Source: Fodinibius salinus (GTDB taxonomy: Bacteria > Bacteroidota > Rhodothermia > Balneolales > Balneolaceae). From it: a DNA stretch of 64,000 bases. The stretch is from assembly GCF_008124865.1 (NCBI RefSeq), contig NZ_VNHY01000003.1:124001-188000 (forward strand), read 5' to 3'. The position numbers and the translations under genes were made by a program. The notes under the pieces were generated by a model. It was not told the origin of the DNA. It worked only from the letters and a program-made list of their open reading frames with translations, and searched no databases. Shown in pieces: positions 8,899-19,322 of the stretch. The stretch's first letter is position 1. The number at the start of each line of letters is the position of its first letter.

Positions 8899-9030
8899 TC
8901 AGTGAACAGTTATTGAGTAGCTAGTGGTTAATCAAGTGTTGGGTCTGGGTGCTGAAGTTCGGAGTTCTTATCAGTTATTCCTCACTCATCCCCTATCCTT
9001 TATATAGCATTCTGCACACAGGGTCAGCCA

Positions 9031-9492
9031 TCAAAAAATTATCGTATCATCATTTTGCCATTCCTGGTAGTACCGGATGAGGTTAGAGATAGAATAGAAT
9101 AACAAAAAGACCGCTACGAGATAAGCTACAGAATCGGGATTGGCAATGATAAGCACCGCAATAATAAGGGTGAGTACGCCCAGCAGGGCAAACTGAAAGC
9201 CGAATAAAAGTATCAGACCGAAAAAGCCCAAAAAAGTAGCAAATATTGTGGGAATAAGTCCCGGAAAGAGGAAGATAACAAGCCCGCTTACAATAGGAAC
9301 AGCTGCAACTGTAGGTGATACCTTGTACATCACAAATAGTAATCCCAGTCCCACGAGGTAGGCTCCTGCTATCAGGTATAAAAAGTTAGGATAGCCAAGT
9401 GTGAGGACACCGGTAGTCAGTGCCAATAAGGCATTGATAATTTGATGCTCTCTGCTTCTATTTTCTATGCGAATACGGTATTGTTCAAGCAT
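9031..9492 (-). CDS. Small integral membrane protein, DUF308-like
   Basis: A 153-residue protein made almost entirely of hydrophobic segments, with about five or six short membrane helices between residues 18 and 140, a basic N-terminus (QYRIRIENRSREHQ) and a polar, acidic C-terminus. The small Gly/Ala/Leu-rich repeated helices recall HdeD/DUF308 proteins, but no motif makes the assignment firm. It lies 23 nt downstream of xseA on the same strand and may be cotranscribed with it. Function unknown. Confidence 0.7.
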   Translation of the reverse strand: MLEQYRIRIENRSREHQIINALLALTTGVLTLGYPNFLYLIAGAYLVGLGLLFVMYKVSPTVAAVPIVSGLVIFLFPGLIPTIFATFLGFFGLILLFGFQFALLGVLTLIIAVLIIANPDSVAYLVAVFLLFYSISNLIRYYQEWQNDDTIIF

Positions 9493-9515
9493 ATCATACG
9501 ACGTTTTGTTTAATA

Positions 9516-10709
9516 CTAGTGCAATTCAACTTTCCCATCTTTCCATTCAATCGTTAATTCTTCATCAGTATCAAAATCATCAAGTGACTTAACCCATCCA
9601 TCCTCTTGCCAGATACGCGAATAGCCCTGTTCCAATGCGGTGTTGGGATTTTGAAGCTCCAGCCGATGGCGCAAATTATTCAGCTTCTCATGTTTTTGCA
9701 TCAGCTGTACCTCATTACGATGTTGCAGTCTTTCGGTAAGATTTTGGAGCCGCTCGCGATTATTAGTCACTTTCTGCTTAACTGCCATCAGTGCATGGGA
9801 TTGCACCAGTTGTTGCACGCGTTCTTTTTGGTTGGTGATACGCCGGTCGATGGTTTCTTGCAGTTGTGTTGAGAGGTCATCGACAAAGAGACGAATTTCA
9901 TTTACATCCGGCGTAGCTACAATAGCCGCCTGCGTGGGTGTAGCGGCACGGGCATCAGCCACAAAGTCTGAGATACTGAAATCAACCTCGTGTCCCACAG
10001 CACTGATGGTCGGCACTTTACAGTCAAAGAGGGCACGAGCCACCGCTTCTTCATTAAACGGCCAAAGGTCTTCCAGCGAACCACCGCCGCGACCAACGAT
10101 CAGTAGATCTACGTTCTGTTTATTTGAAAAAAAGTTGATGGCTCTGACTAGTTCTGGAGCAGCATTCACACCCTGCACGCTTGCATGATGAAGATGCACA
10201 GTTGCCAGTGGCCAGCGTCGTTCAAGGGTATCACGGATATCATGGAAAGCGGCCCCTGTGGCCGAGGTTATCACCCCAATATCGAAAGGAAAGGGAGGTA
10301 ACGCTTTTTTATGTTCATCGTCGAACAGTCCTTCATCTTTAAGGTCATTCTTCAGTTTCTCGAAGGCTTCTTGCAGAGCCCCTTTGCCCGCCTGTTCCAG
10401 CGAGCGCACAATTAGCTGATATTTTCCATGTGGCGGATACACCTCGATGTCGCCTCCGGCAATAATATGTTGTCCATCTACTACTTCGGCGTCAATAGAA
10501 CGGGATACTCCGCGCCAGATTACGCATGAGAGTTGAGCATCTTCATCCTTAAGTGTAAAATAGGTGTGTCCGCTGCGGCTGGTGCTGGCATTACTGACTT
10601 CTCCCTCCACCTTTACGTCCATAAAGTTGCCTTCCAGCAGTGTTTTAATATCTTGTGTAAGCTCCGAAACTGAGAAGGTAGATGCAGCAAAAAGATCAGA
10701 TTGAGACAT
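9516..10709 (-). CDS. xseA: Exodeoxyribonuclease VII large subunit
   Basis: Catalytic subunit of ExoVII, which degrades single-stranded DNA in repair. It has an N-terminal OB-fold tRNA_anti-like domain (about 8-100, VKVEGEVSNASTSRSGHTYFTLKD), a central catalytic domain with GVITSATGAAFHDI, DLLIVGRGGGSLEDLWPFNEE and SAVGHEVDFSISDFVADARAATP, and a C-terminal coiled coil ending in a short beta segment. The 397-residue length is usual for phyla with compact XseA. No small subunit gene (xseB) is seen beside it or elsewhere in the window. It is divergent from pyrC with 92 nt between. Confidence 0.95.
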   Translation of the reverse strand: MSQSDLFAASTFSVSELTQDIKTLLEGNFMDVKVEGEVSNASTSRSGHTYFTLKDEDAQLSCVIWRGVSRSIDAEVVDGQHIIAGGDIEVYPPHGKYQLIVRSLEQAGKGALQEAFEKLKNDLKDEGLFDDEHKKALPPFPFDIGVITSATGAAFHDIRDTLERRWPLATVHLHHASVQGVNAAPELVRAINFFSNKQNVDLLIVGRGGGSLEDLWPFNEEAVARALFDCKVPTISAVGHEVDFSISDFVADARAATPTQAAIVATPDVNEIRLFVDDLSTQLQETIDRRITNQKERVQQLVQSHALMAVKQKVTNNRERLQNLTERLQHRNEVQLMQKHEKLNNLRHRLELQNPNTALEQGYSRIWQEDGWVKSLDDFDTDEELTIEWKDGKVELH

Positions 10710-10747
10710 AAGGGAAAAATTTCAGCTGACAGCTGTTTGTAGAGTTA

Positions 10748-10776
10748 TTGAATTCTGATTAAAACACGTATATTTG
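10748..10776 (+). promoter_or_regulatory. Bacteroidota-style promoter of pyrC
   Basis: TATATTTG at 10769-10776 matches the TAnnTTTG -7 box, with TTG at 10748-10750 as the -33 element 18 nt upstream. It would start RNA about 20 nt before the pyrC ATG. Spacing and position fit; it has not been tested. Confidence 0.5.
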
Positions 10777-10801
10777 CAATTAAAAATAACGGAAAGTTTG
10801 T

Positions 10802-12097
10802 ATGAGTCATACTCCAAATTTATTGCTCCAGAACGTACGTCCAATCGGCGGTAATTTTGACGGTACGGATACCGTAGATATCCGTATAGCTGAAGGTCAA
10901 ATTGTCGAAATTAGCGCGGAATTAGATTCCAAAGAAGACGAAGAGCTACATGATGCTAATGGTAGCTATCTTTCCGGCGGATGGATGGATATGCACGTGC
11001 ACCTGCGGGAACCAGGATACGAGCATAAAGAGACTATTGAAACAGGGTGCAAGTCAGCGGCTTTTGGTGGATTTACTGAAGTTGCCTGTATGCCTAATAC
11101 GAATCCGGCTATCGACAGCCGCGATGTGGTAGAATTTGTAAAGAACAATGCTGAGCAATTTTCTGTTGATGTACATCCTATTGGTTGCGTATCCAAAGAA
11201 CGCAAAGGGAAATCAATAGCCGAGATGGGCGATATGAAAGAGGGCGGGGCGGTTGCTTTTAGCGATGATGGTGATCCCGTCTATAATTCGCAGCTTATGC
11301 GCGTGGCGCTGGAGTATTCGTCCATGTTGGATATGCCGATCATTAATCACGAAGAGGATTTAAAACTATCTCGACCGGGTCATATGCACGAGGGACGTGT
11401 GTCGGCACGGTTAGGACTGGACGGTACACCGGGTATTGCCGAAGAAACGATGATTGCCCGTGATATCTTGCTGGCTAAGTTTACCGGCGGACACATTCAC
11501 GTGGCGCACATCAGTACGGCCAAAGCGGTGGATTTAGTCCGACAGGCCAAGGCCGACGGGGTGAATGTTACCACGGAAGTTTGCCCTCATCATTTTGATT
11601 TGACGGACGAAGAAATTGAGCGCCGCGATTTTGATACCAATGTAAAGATGCATCCACCACTGCGCACCCAAAAAGATGTAGAGGCCATGATAGAGGGGCT
11701 TGCTGACGGTACTATTGATGCCATCTGTACCGATCATGCTCCGCATGCCATCCAGGAAAAAGAAGTAGAGTTTATCTATGCGCCTAATGGCATTATTGGT
11801 CTTGAGACGGCCTGGAGCATAAGTGTGCGACAGCTATTAGATTCCGGAGCCTTAGAATTGGCAGAGTTGATAACAAAGTTTGTAGAGAAACCGCGCGAAA
11901 TATTGAATATTGATATTCCTAAAATTGAAGAAGGTACACCGGCTAATTTGACGCTTTTCAATACCGATCAGGAATGGTCGTATCGGGAGGAGCTGGTGCA
12001 GTCTAAATCTCACAATTCACCCTACTTGGGAGAATCATTAAAAGGTCGCGCAGAGGCTATTTATAATAACGGACAGTTTGTTATCAATACGATTTAA
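10802..12097 (+). CDS. pyrC: Dihydroorotase
   Basis: Closes N-carbamoyl-aspartate to dihydroorotate in de novo pyrimidine synthesis. The amidohydrolase metal site is visible: DMHVHLREPGYEHKET near residue 63, the metal-bridging region, IINHEED, HIHVAHISTAKA, and ICTDHAPHA near residue 305. At 431 residues it belongs to the class I type related to multifunctional CAD enzymes and allantoinases; the HVHLREPG signature favours dihydroorotase over hydantoinase. It is transcribed away from xseA from a TAnnTTTG-type promoter. Confidence 0.94.
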   Translation: MSHTPNLLLQNVRPIGGNFDGTDTVDIRIAEGQIVEISAELDSKEDEELHDANGSYLSGGWMDMHVHLREPGYEHKETIETGCKSAAFGGFTEVACMPNTNPAIDSRDVVEFVKNNAEQFSVDVHPIGCVSKERKGKSIAEMGDMKEGGAVAFSDDGDPVYNSQLMRVALEYSSMLDMPIINHEEDLKLSRPGHMHEGRVSARLGLDGTPGIAEETMIARDILLAKFTGGHIHVAHISTAKAVDLVRQAKADGVNVTTEVCPHHFDLTDEEIERRDFDTNVKMHPPLRTQKDVEAMIEGLADGTIDAICTDHAPHAIQEKEVEFIYAPNGIIGLETAWSISVRQLLDSGALELAELITKFVEKPREILNIDIPKIEEGTPANLTLFNTDQEWSYREELVQSKSHNSPYLGESLKGRAEAIYNNGQFVINTI

Positions 12098-12157
12098 TTG
12101 CAGAATGAATGGACGCTCGAGGCGTTAGTAAGTTCTAATTTATAACTACAGTCCATT

Positions 12158-14128
12158 TTGTTGACTCGATTTATTGTTACTACCCTGTTTTTATTTTTTA
12201 GTTTGCTGGTGAGTGGACAGGCTCAGCAGTTCCAGGACGCCGAGTTTGGTGTCATACCGGATTCGCTGGCTTCTCTTCAGCTACCGGCAGACTACGCTGA
12301 TGCTTCCTACATGATCACCAATCAAGAGCGTGATGTTCGATTTCAGGAGGAAGGAAATTCGATTGTAGCCATCATGGATTACCATGTACGGCTTAAGATA
12401 TTTGATAACTCTAACCCTGAAGCCTCTCTCATAACGATTCCCTATTATTTTGAGAATGATATGGAACAAGTTTCGGATATCAGGGGGTGGACGCATCTGC
12501 CTTCCGGGAAACGGGTACCGTTGCAGTCGAAAGATATACGTACGGTTAATATTAATGCCCGTTATAATGTTAAAGAATTTCGGATGCCGTTGGTGCAAGA
12601 CGGATCTATTCTTGAGTATCGCTATACTATTAAGCGTAAATATATCGAAGAGCTCCCTGATTTTTATTTGTCGCACAGTGTACCAACTGCTGCAGCCAAG
12701 ACCAGTATTACTTATCCCCGTTATATGCGATACAATGTAATAATGGAGAATAACAGTACTCCCATTCAAAATGATATTGTACTCAGGGATACCAGTTCGG
12801 TACCTAAAATTTTTACGATCCCTCAGCCTCTTCCGGTTGTTACTGAACGGTGGATGGCTTACAATATTCCGCCTACTACAAAGAAGAGTTACATTTCTTC
12901 GCTGGATGATTATCGTGCCAAGATTAAGTTTATGCTCAGTGAGTTTGGCATTCCAAGGCAGTCATTGGAAAATAGCTGGGCCGTAGCAGTAGCAAGGATG
13001 CGGGAGAAGACCAATCCGCTAAAAATTATTACCGAAAATAAGAAAGCACGTGCAGTGGGGGATTCGTTGGCCACCACTTTGGACTTTTCTTCTAATTTGG
13101 CTCTGCAAGATAGCATTTATCAGTATTTAAACAGGCGGATGAGTTTTTCGGGAGCACACCATGCATACAGCGAAACAACAGATACCGTTGTCTTGAACGG
13201 TAATGCTGCTGATCAAGCGGCTATTAATCAGACGTTGATAGCAATGCTCCGCGGAGCGGGTATTGAGGCTTATCCTGTATTGATTTCAACCAAACAATCG
13301 GGCAAAATTAACAAAGATTTTCCTTCGTTCTACCAGTTTAACGGTCAACTGGTACAAACGGTGGTTAACGGGCAATCTTTCTTACTGGATGCCAGTTTTT
13401 CTCACGGTCGTCCGGGTCTTATTCCTTTTGACTCCTATAACAGTCCTGGATTATTGTTCAAAACGGATACCTTTGAATGGGTTGATATCGCTCCATCTGC
13501 CAGCCGTTTTGATATACAAGTAGCGTTTGATGGGGCACTCAGTAAAAAGGGCACGCTCTCGGGATCACTTGAAATTACAGAAAAAGGGTACCCTGCCAGA
13601 GAGGTCCGCCGGCAGCAGGCAAATGGGAAAAATGATGGTGGGATTTTGCGGAGCACACTCTTTGAACGATATCCTGATATGGCTATAGACAGTGCAGAAG
13701 TTATCACTGATGTACGGTCAGATAGTGTGGTGTTATCGGGGCAAATTACCATCGAAAATTATGCACAGAGTTTTTCTAATGGACTTGAATATCCTCCGAT
13801 GCTGGTGGGATATCGGCAAGAAAATCCATTTGAAAGTACAGCTCGTACCTTACCGGTTACGTTGGATGCTCCAGAACGACTCAAGGTTTCGTATTCCATT
13901 GCACTCCCGTCAGGGTTTTCTGTTAAGGAAGGAAAGCAAAATCAGTCAATGGGCTTTCCGGGGGCAAAATTCCGGGAACAATATGATATGCAAGCCAATA
14001 GGCTAAATTATGGTTATCAGATTAATATTGCTCAAAAGAATTTTTCCACCGCATTATTTCCGCGATTATACGATTTATATGAGCGGTGGGTAGAGCTTAG
14101 TAACAGCACGTGGCTCATTGAGCGATAA
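12158..14128 (+). CDS. Secreted DUF3857 protein with a transglutaminase-like fold lacking catalytic residues
   Basis: A 656-residue exported protein. A signal peptide (about 1-22, ending near SGQAQQ) is followed by a DUF3857 domain (about 55-215), a transglutaminase-like core (about 300-430) and a beta-rich C-terminus. In family members with an active core, a GDC-K-DKA segment precedes LLRAAGIEAYPVL; here the equivalent reads GNAADQAAINQ before MLRGAGIEAYPVLIST, so the Cys is missing, and the usual FNHV His region reads FNGQLV. It is therefore probably a non-catalytic cell-envelope protein. The start is TTG (12158 or 12161); no ATG lies before the signal peptide. Confidence 0.82.
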   Translation: MLTRFIVTTLFLFFSLLVSGQAQQFQDAEFGVIPDSLASLQLPADYADASYMITNQERDVRFQEEGNSIVAIMDYHVRLKIFDNSNPEASLITIPYYFENDMEQVSDIRGWTHLPSGKRVPLQSKDIRTVNINARYNVKEFRMPLVQDGSILEYRYTIKRKYIEELPDFYLSHSVPTAAAKTSITYPRYMRYNVIMENNSTPIQNDIVLRDTSSVPKIFTIPQPLPVVTERWMAYNIPPTTKKSYISSLDDYRAKIKFMLSEFGIPRQSLENSWAVAVARMREKTNPLKIITENKKARAVGDSLATTLDFSSNLALQDSIYQYLNRRMSFSGAHHAYSETTDTVVLNGNAADQAAINQTLIAMLRGAGIEAYPVLISTKQSGKINKDFPSFYQFNGQLVQTVVNGQSFLLDASFSHGRPGLIPFDSYNSPGLLFKTDTFEWVDIAPSASRFDIQVAFDGALSKKGTLSGSLEITEKGYPAREVRRQQANGKNDGGILRSTLFERYPDMAIDSAEVITDVRSDSVVLSGQITIENYAQSFSNGLEYPPMLVGYRQENPFESTARTLPVTLDAPERLKVSYSIALPSGFSVKEGKQNQSMGFPGAKFREQYDMQANRLNYGYQINIAQKNFSTALFPRLYDLYERWVELSNSTWLIER

Positions 14129-14276
14129 TTACCATACTGAACTTGTTTCACCATCTCCTGCTCTGTAGCTTAAACCACTAAGGAAATTTTAACTGACAGA
14201 TTTTGAATTAAATTTAGGGTGACACGGGTTTCTCAAAAACCTGCAGATAGTCTTCCTTTAATGGAATAAAACTCAT

Positions 14277-14933
14277 ATGCTTTTAGCTTTAGAAACAGCT
14301 ACAGACGTATGTTCAGTTGCTTTCTGTGATGACAGCGGTACGATTCACGAACGGCGTACAGAGCAGCATGGCTCGCACTCTGAACAGCTTTTTCTTTTTA
14401 TTGAGGAATTGCAGGAACAGCACAATTTTTCTATTCCTGATTTGGATGCTGTGTTGGTGAGTGAAGGCCCAGGCTCTTATACCGGACTGCGCATTAGTGC
14501 CAGCGCTGTTAAAGGCTTGTTATTTCAGGTTGATACCTCTCTCTACGGCATTAATACGCTGGCTTCATTTGCGATGCAGGCGATGGAAAACAGCCTAGCG
14601 ACACAAACGATCCATAGTATTATTGATGCGCGACGCGTGCATGTCTATCATCAAAAATTTACTGCTGATGAAGGTCTGCATGCTGCTGATGATGTGGAGA
14701 TTATTCCTATAGAAACATTGGAATCAATGGTACAAAAAGACGATATCATTGTTGGGACGGGCTTAAATCGTATCAATGAGGAAGCTTGTAAAAAAGCTAT
14801 AACCTTTGGGCCAAAAGTTATTACCGCAAAATCATTAATTGCCTTGTATCAGGATGGATTCTCTGCCTTTGTTAAAAAGGTTGAGCCCGAATCGTTTGAG
14901 CCGAAGTATTATACTTCGAATCAGGGAAGCTAA
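14277..14933 (+). CDS. tsaB: tRNA threonylcarbamoyladenosine biosynthesis protein TsaB
   Basis: Partner of TsaD and TsaE in forming the universal t6A modification at tRNA position 37. The ASKHA-fold N-terminus starts LALETATDVCSVAF, and the conserved SEGPGSYTGLRISASAVKGL segment is at about residues 62-81. At 218 residues it has normal length; the C-terminal lobe is weakly conserved, as is usual. tsaD and tsaE are not in the window. The 284 bases to accD downstream show no gene. Confidence 0.92.
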   Translation: MLLALETATDVCSVAFCDDSGTIHERRTEQHGSHSEQLFLFIEELQEQHNFSIPDLDAVLVSEGPGSYTGLRISASAVKGLLFQVDTSLYGINTLASFAMQAMENSLATQTIHSIIDARRVHVYHQKFTADEGLHAADDVEIIPIETLESMVQKDDIIVGTGLNRINEEACKKAITFGPKVITAKSLIALYQDGFSAFVKKVEPESFEPKYYTSNQGS

Positions 14934-15217
14934 AATAGCTTTGAATTATTCCATATTGCTTGCAAAGTTGTCGAATTGAGGATAGCTACGACTATCATTA
15001 GGATACTATTCAGCAATATGGTTTATGGGTTTGAATTTCGCAGCGGTAATAGGGGCTGAATACTGCTTTGTGATTTTACGTAATTGTTCCCACAGCTTAA
15101 TATTCTTATTAGAATATGTCAGTAGGTGGTATAAAAATCGGGAAAATAAAAGATTTTAGCTTCAGGCCAGAATCGTTATTTTTGGGATCCATTTATAGAA
15201 AATGAAAATGACTCTCT

Positions 15218-16069
15218 ATGGCTTGGTTTAAACGTAAAGACAAAAATATACAAACCGATCAGCGAAAAGAGATGCCGGAAGGTGTCTGGGTAAAAGTTCC
15301 GAAAACCGGTGAAACGGTGCATCGGCGCGAACTCGAAGACAATCAATGGGTTGATCCGCTGAGTGGATATCACTTTCGTATTGGAAGCGACGAATACTTC
15401 TCTTTCCTATTTGATGATGGGGAGTTCGAAGAGATTGGCCAGGATATTGTCCCCACCGACCCGCTGGAGTTTGAAGATCGCAAGAAATACAGCGATCGTC
15501 TTGACGAGTATCAGGAAAAAACAGGTCAAAGTGATGCGGTACGTGTTGGTATCGGCAAGATGAACGACCTGGATGTAGTTATTACCTGTATGGATTTTAG
15601 TTTTATTGGTGGTAGTATGGGCTCAGTGGTAGGTGAACGTATTGCCATGGCCATTGATCATGCTCGTGAAAATGAGCGCCCCCTTATTATTATTTCACAA
15701 TCCGGCGGTGCCCGAATGATGGAAAGTGTGTTGAGCCTGATGCAGATGGCAAAGACATCGGCCAAACTGGCACAGCTCGAAGAATCAGGTGTGCCTTATA
15801 TTTCGCTGATGACCAATCCCACCACCGGAGGTGTTACGGCTAGTTTTGCGATGCTTGGTGATTTTAATATTGCTGAGCCGGAGGCACTTATCGGTTTTGC
15901 CGGTCCGCGCGTTATCCGTCAAACTATTGGTCGTGATCTGCCCGACGGGTTTCAGCGTTCGGAATATTTGCTTGAACACGGCTTTTTGGATTTCATTACG
16001 CCGCGTAACCAGATAAAAGGCAAGCTTACCAACTTGATCAAGATCCTTCTCCACAAGCACGAAAAATAA
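15218..16069 (+). CDS. accD: Acetyl-CoA carboxylase carboxyltransferase subunit beta lacking the zinc-ribbon cysteines
   Basis: Together with AccA, transfers the carboxyl group from carboxybiotin to acetyl-CoA to make malonyl-CoA for fatty acid synthesis. The crotonase-like carboxyltransferase core is intact: ISQSGGARMMES, YISLMTNPTTGGVTASFAMLGD, IAEPEALIGFAGPRVIRQT. In most AccD an N-terminal CxxC...CxxC zinc ribbon occupies residues 27-49; here the four positions read Val27, Thr30, Asp46 and Ser49 while the flanking MAWFKRK and YHFRI segments are kept. The start ATG overlaps a 9-codon ORF (15202-15231) in another frame. accA is not in the window. Confidence 0.93.
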   Translation: MAWFKRKDKNIQTDQRKEMPEGVWVKVPKTGETVHRRELEDNQWVDPLSGYHFRIGSDEYFSFLFDDGEFEEIGQDIVPTDPLEFEDRKKYSDRLDEYQEKTGQSDAVRVGIGKMNDLDVVITCMDFSFIGGSMGSVVGERIAMAIDHARENERPLIIISQSGGARMMESVLSLMQMAKTSAKLAQLEESGVPYISLMTNPTTGGVTASFAMLGDFNIAEPEALIGFAGPRVIRQTIGRDLPDGFQRSEYLLEHGFLDFITPRNQIKGKLTNLIKILLHKHEK

Positions 16070-16232
16070 CCATAGAGAACACTGTTGGTTTTGCAGGGTG
16101 AGGTATATTGATTGATTCGGCTGGTTAATGAGCAGCTAGCCGAAATTGTAGAATCTGAGACTGTGTATTAACCCAATAGGAATCATGGTTTTTACGGTGG
16201 TAACACGCGGCGCCATCTTTACAATAAATTGA

Positions 16233-18387
<2,155 letters not shown>

Positions 18388-18414
18388 ATTTCCCTACTAA
18401 AATTTATTAGAGAT

Positions 18415-19158
18415 TTATTCATACCAGTTCCGTAGCCGAACGTCAATCTGTTTATTTTTAGCATTTACCAACTGTTTAAACTGTTTTATATCCTGCCCGC
18501 GATAATGATAGGGGTATACAATAGCTGGCGCAAAATCGATCACAGCATCAGCCGCTTGTTGCACATCCATAGTATAGGGTAAATTCATGCACACAAAGGC
18601 AATATCAATATTTTTGAGTGCACGCATTTCAGGAGTACCTTCAGTATCACCTGAAATATATATTTTGTCGCTATTATCACTAATTAGGTACCCAATTCCA
18701 TCTCCTTTGGCGTGATACTTTTTCTTACTCGGTGGTAAATTGTACATAGCCACTGCCCGGATATTAATTCCCAATAGATGAGTCTGTTCCCCGTTTCCCA
18801 GCACTGTAATTTGATTAGAAAATTTGTTTGGTAAGGCATCAGCAACAGTTTGGGGAACAATGAGCTGGGCATTTTCAGTATCCAGTGCATCGAGTGTTTC
18901 AATGCTTAGATGATCCCCATGAGTATGGGTAATCAATATGATATCGGGTTTATCCAACCCATCAAAAGCACTGGCACTGCCCACAGGGTCAACATATATG
19001 TCGGTTCCATTTCTGCTCATTACCAGCGTTCCGTGCTGAATCGGTTGAACAGTGAGCGAATCATTTAGGGTTTTAATTTGGTCGGCCGTGGGACGCTGGG
19101 CCTGTACTTGTAGGCTAACAAAACATAATAGGATAACAAGGGTAGAAAAAAACTTCAT
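18415..19158 (-). CDS. Exported MBL-fold metallo-hydrolase (UlaG-like)
   Basis: A 247-residue metallo-beta-lactamase fold protein with an N-terminal signal peptide (about 1-20, cleaved after VQAQ). The metal motif THTHGDH is at about residue 77, followed by Asp (SGDTEGT near 158) and a C-terminal YPYHYRG His. The short, simple domain recalls UlaG-like hydrolases. A periplasmic location is predicted from the signal; the substrate is unknown. It is convergent with dprA (27 nt apart) and divergent from rpoN. Confidence 0.85.
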   Translation of the reverse strand: MKFFSTLVILLCFVSLQVQAQRPTADQIKTLNDSLTVQPIQHGTLVMSRNGTDIYVDPVGSASAFDGLDKPDIILITHTHGDHLSIETLDALDTENAQLIVPQTVADALPNKFSNQITVLGNGEQTHLLGINIRAVAMYNLPPSKKKYHAKGDGIGYLISDNSDKIYISGDTEGTPEMRALKNIDIAFVCMNLPYTMDVQQAADAVIDFAPAIVYPYHYRGQDIKQFKQLVNAKNKQIDVRLRNWYE

Positions 19159-19200
19159 AATAACTGGGTTTAATAGGCTAATTTTACCGTTATAAAATCA

Positions 19201-19216
19201 TGGTACAATTTTTGCC
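19201..19216 (+). promoter_or_regulatory. Candidate sigma-54 (-24/-12) promoter upstream of rpoN
   Basis: TGGTACAATTTTTGCC has the GG-N10-GC spacing and close identity to the TGGCACG-N4-TTGCW consensus. It lies about 107 nt before the rpoN ATG, pointing toward it. A second similar element at 19261-19275 (TGGCTAAATTTTGCC) has 9 nt between GG and GC, which is off-register. Autoregulation of rpoN is the implied consequence; untested. Confidence 0.45.
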
Positions 19217-19322
19217 TTCATTCATTAAATAGTATCTTCATTAAACATAGCTCGCTAAAGTGGCTAAATTTTGCCATTGGGCCTCTTTTTGAAGGATTTG
19301 TAATAACCAGCAATTGTTAAAT

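Noticed and set aside
12281-12769. 162-residue minus-strand ORF
   Set aside because: Antisense to the DUF3857 gene, with low-complexity Ile/Arg-rich translation and no motif.
16116-16144. Inverted repeat TTCGGCT/AGCCGAA between accD and obg
   Set aside because: 7-bp stem with a 15-nt loop but no T-run; could be an operator or chance, not enough to call.
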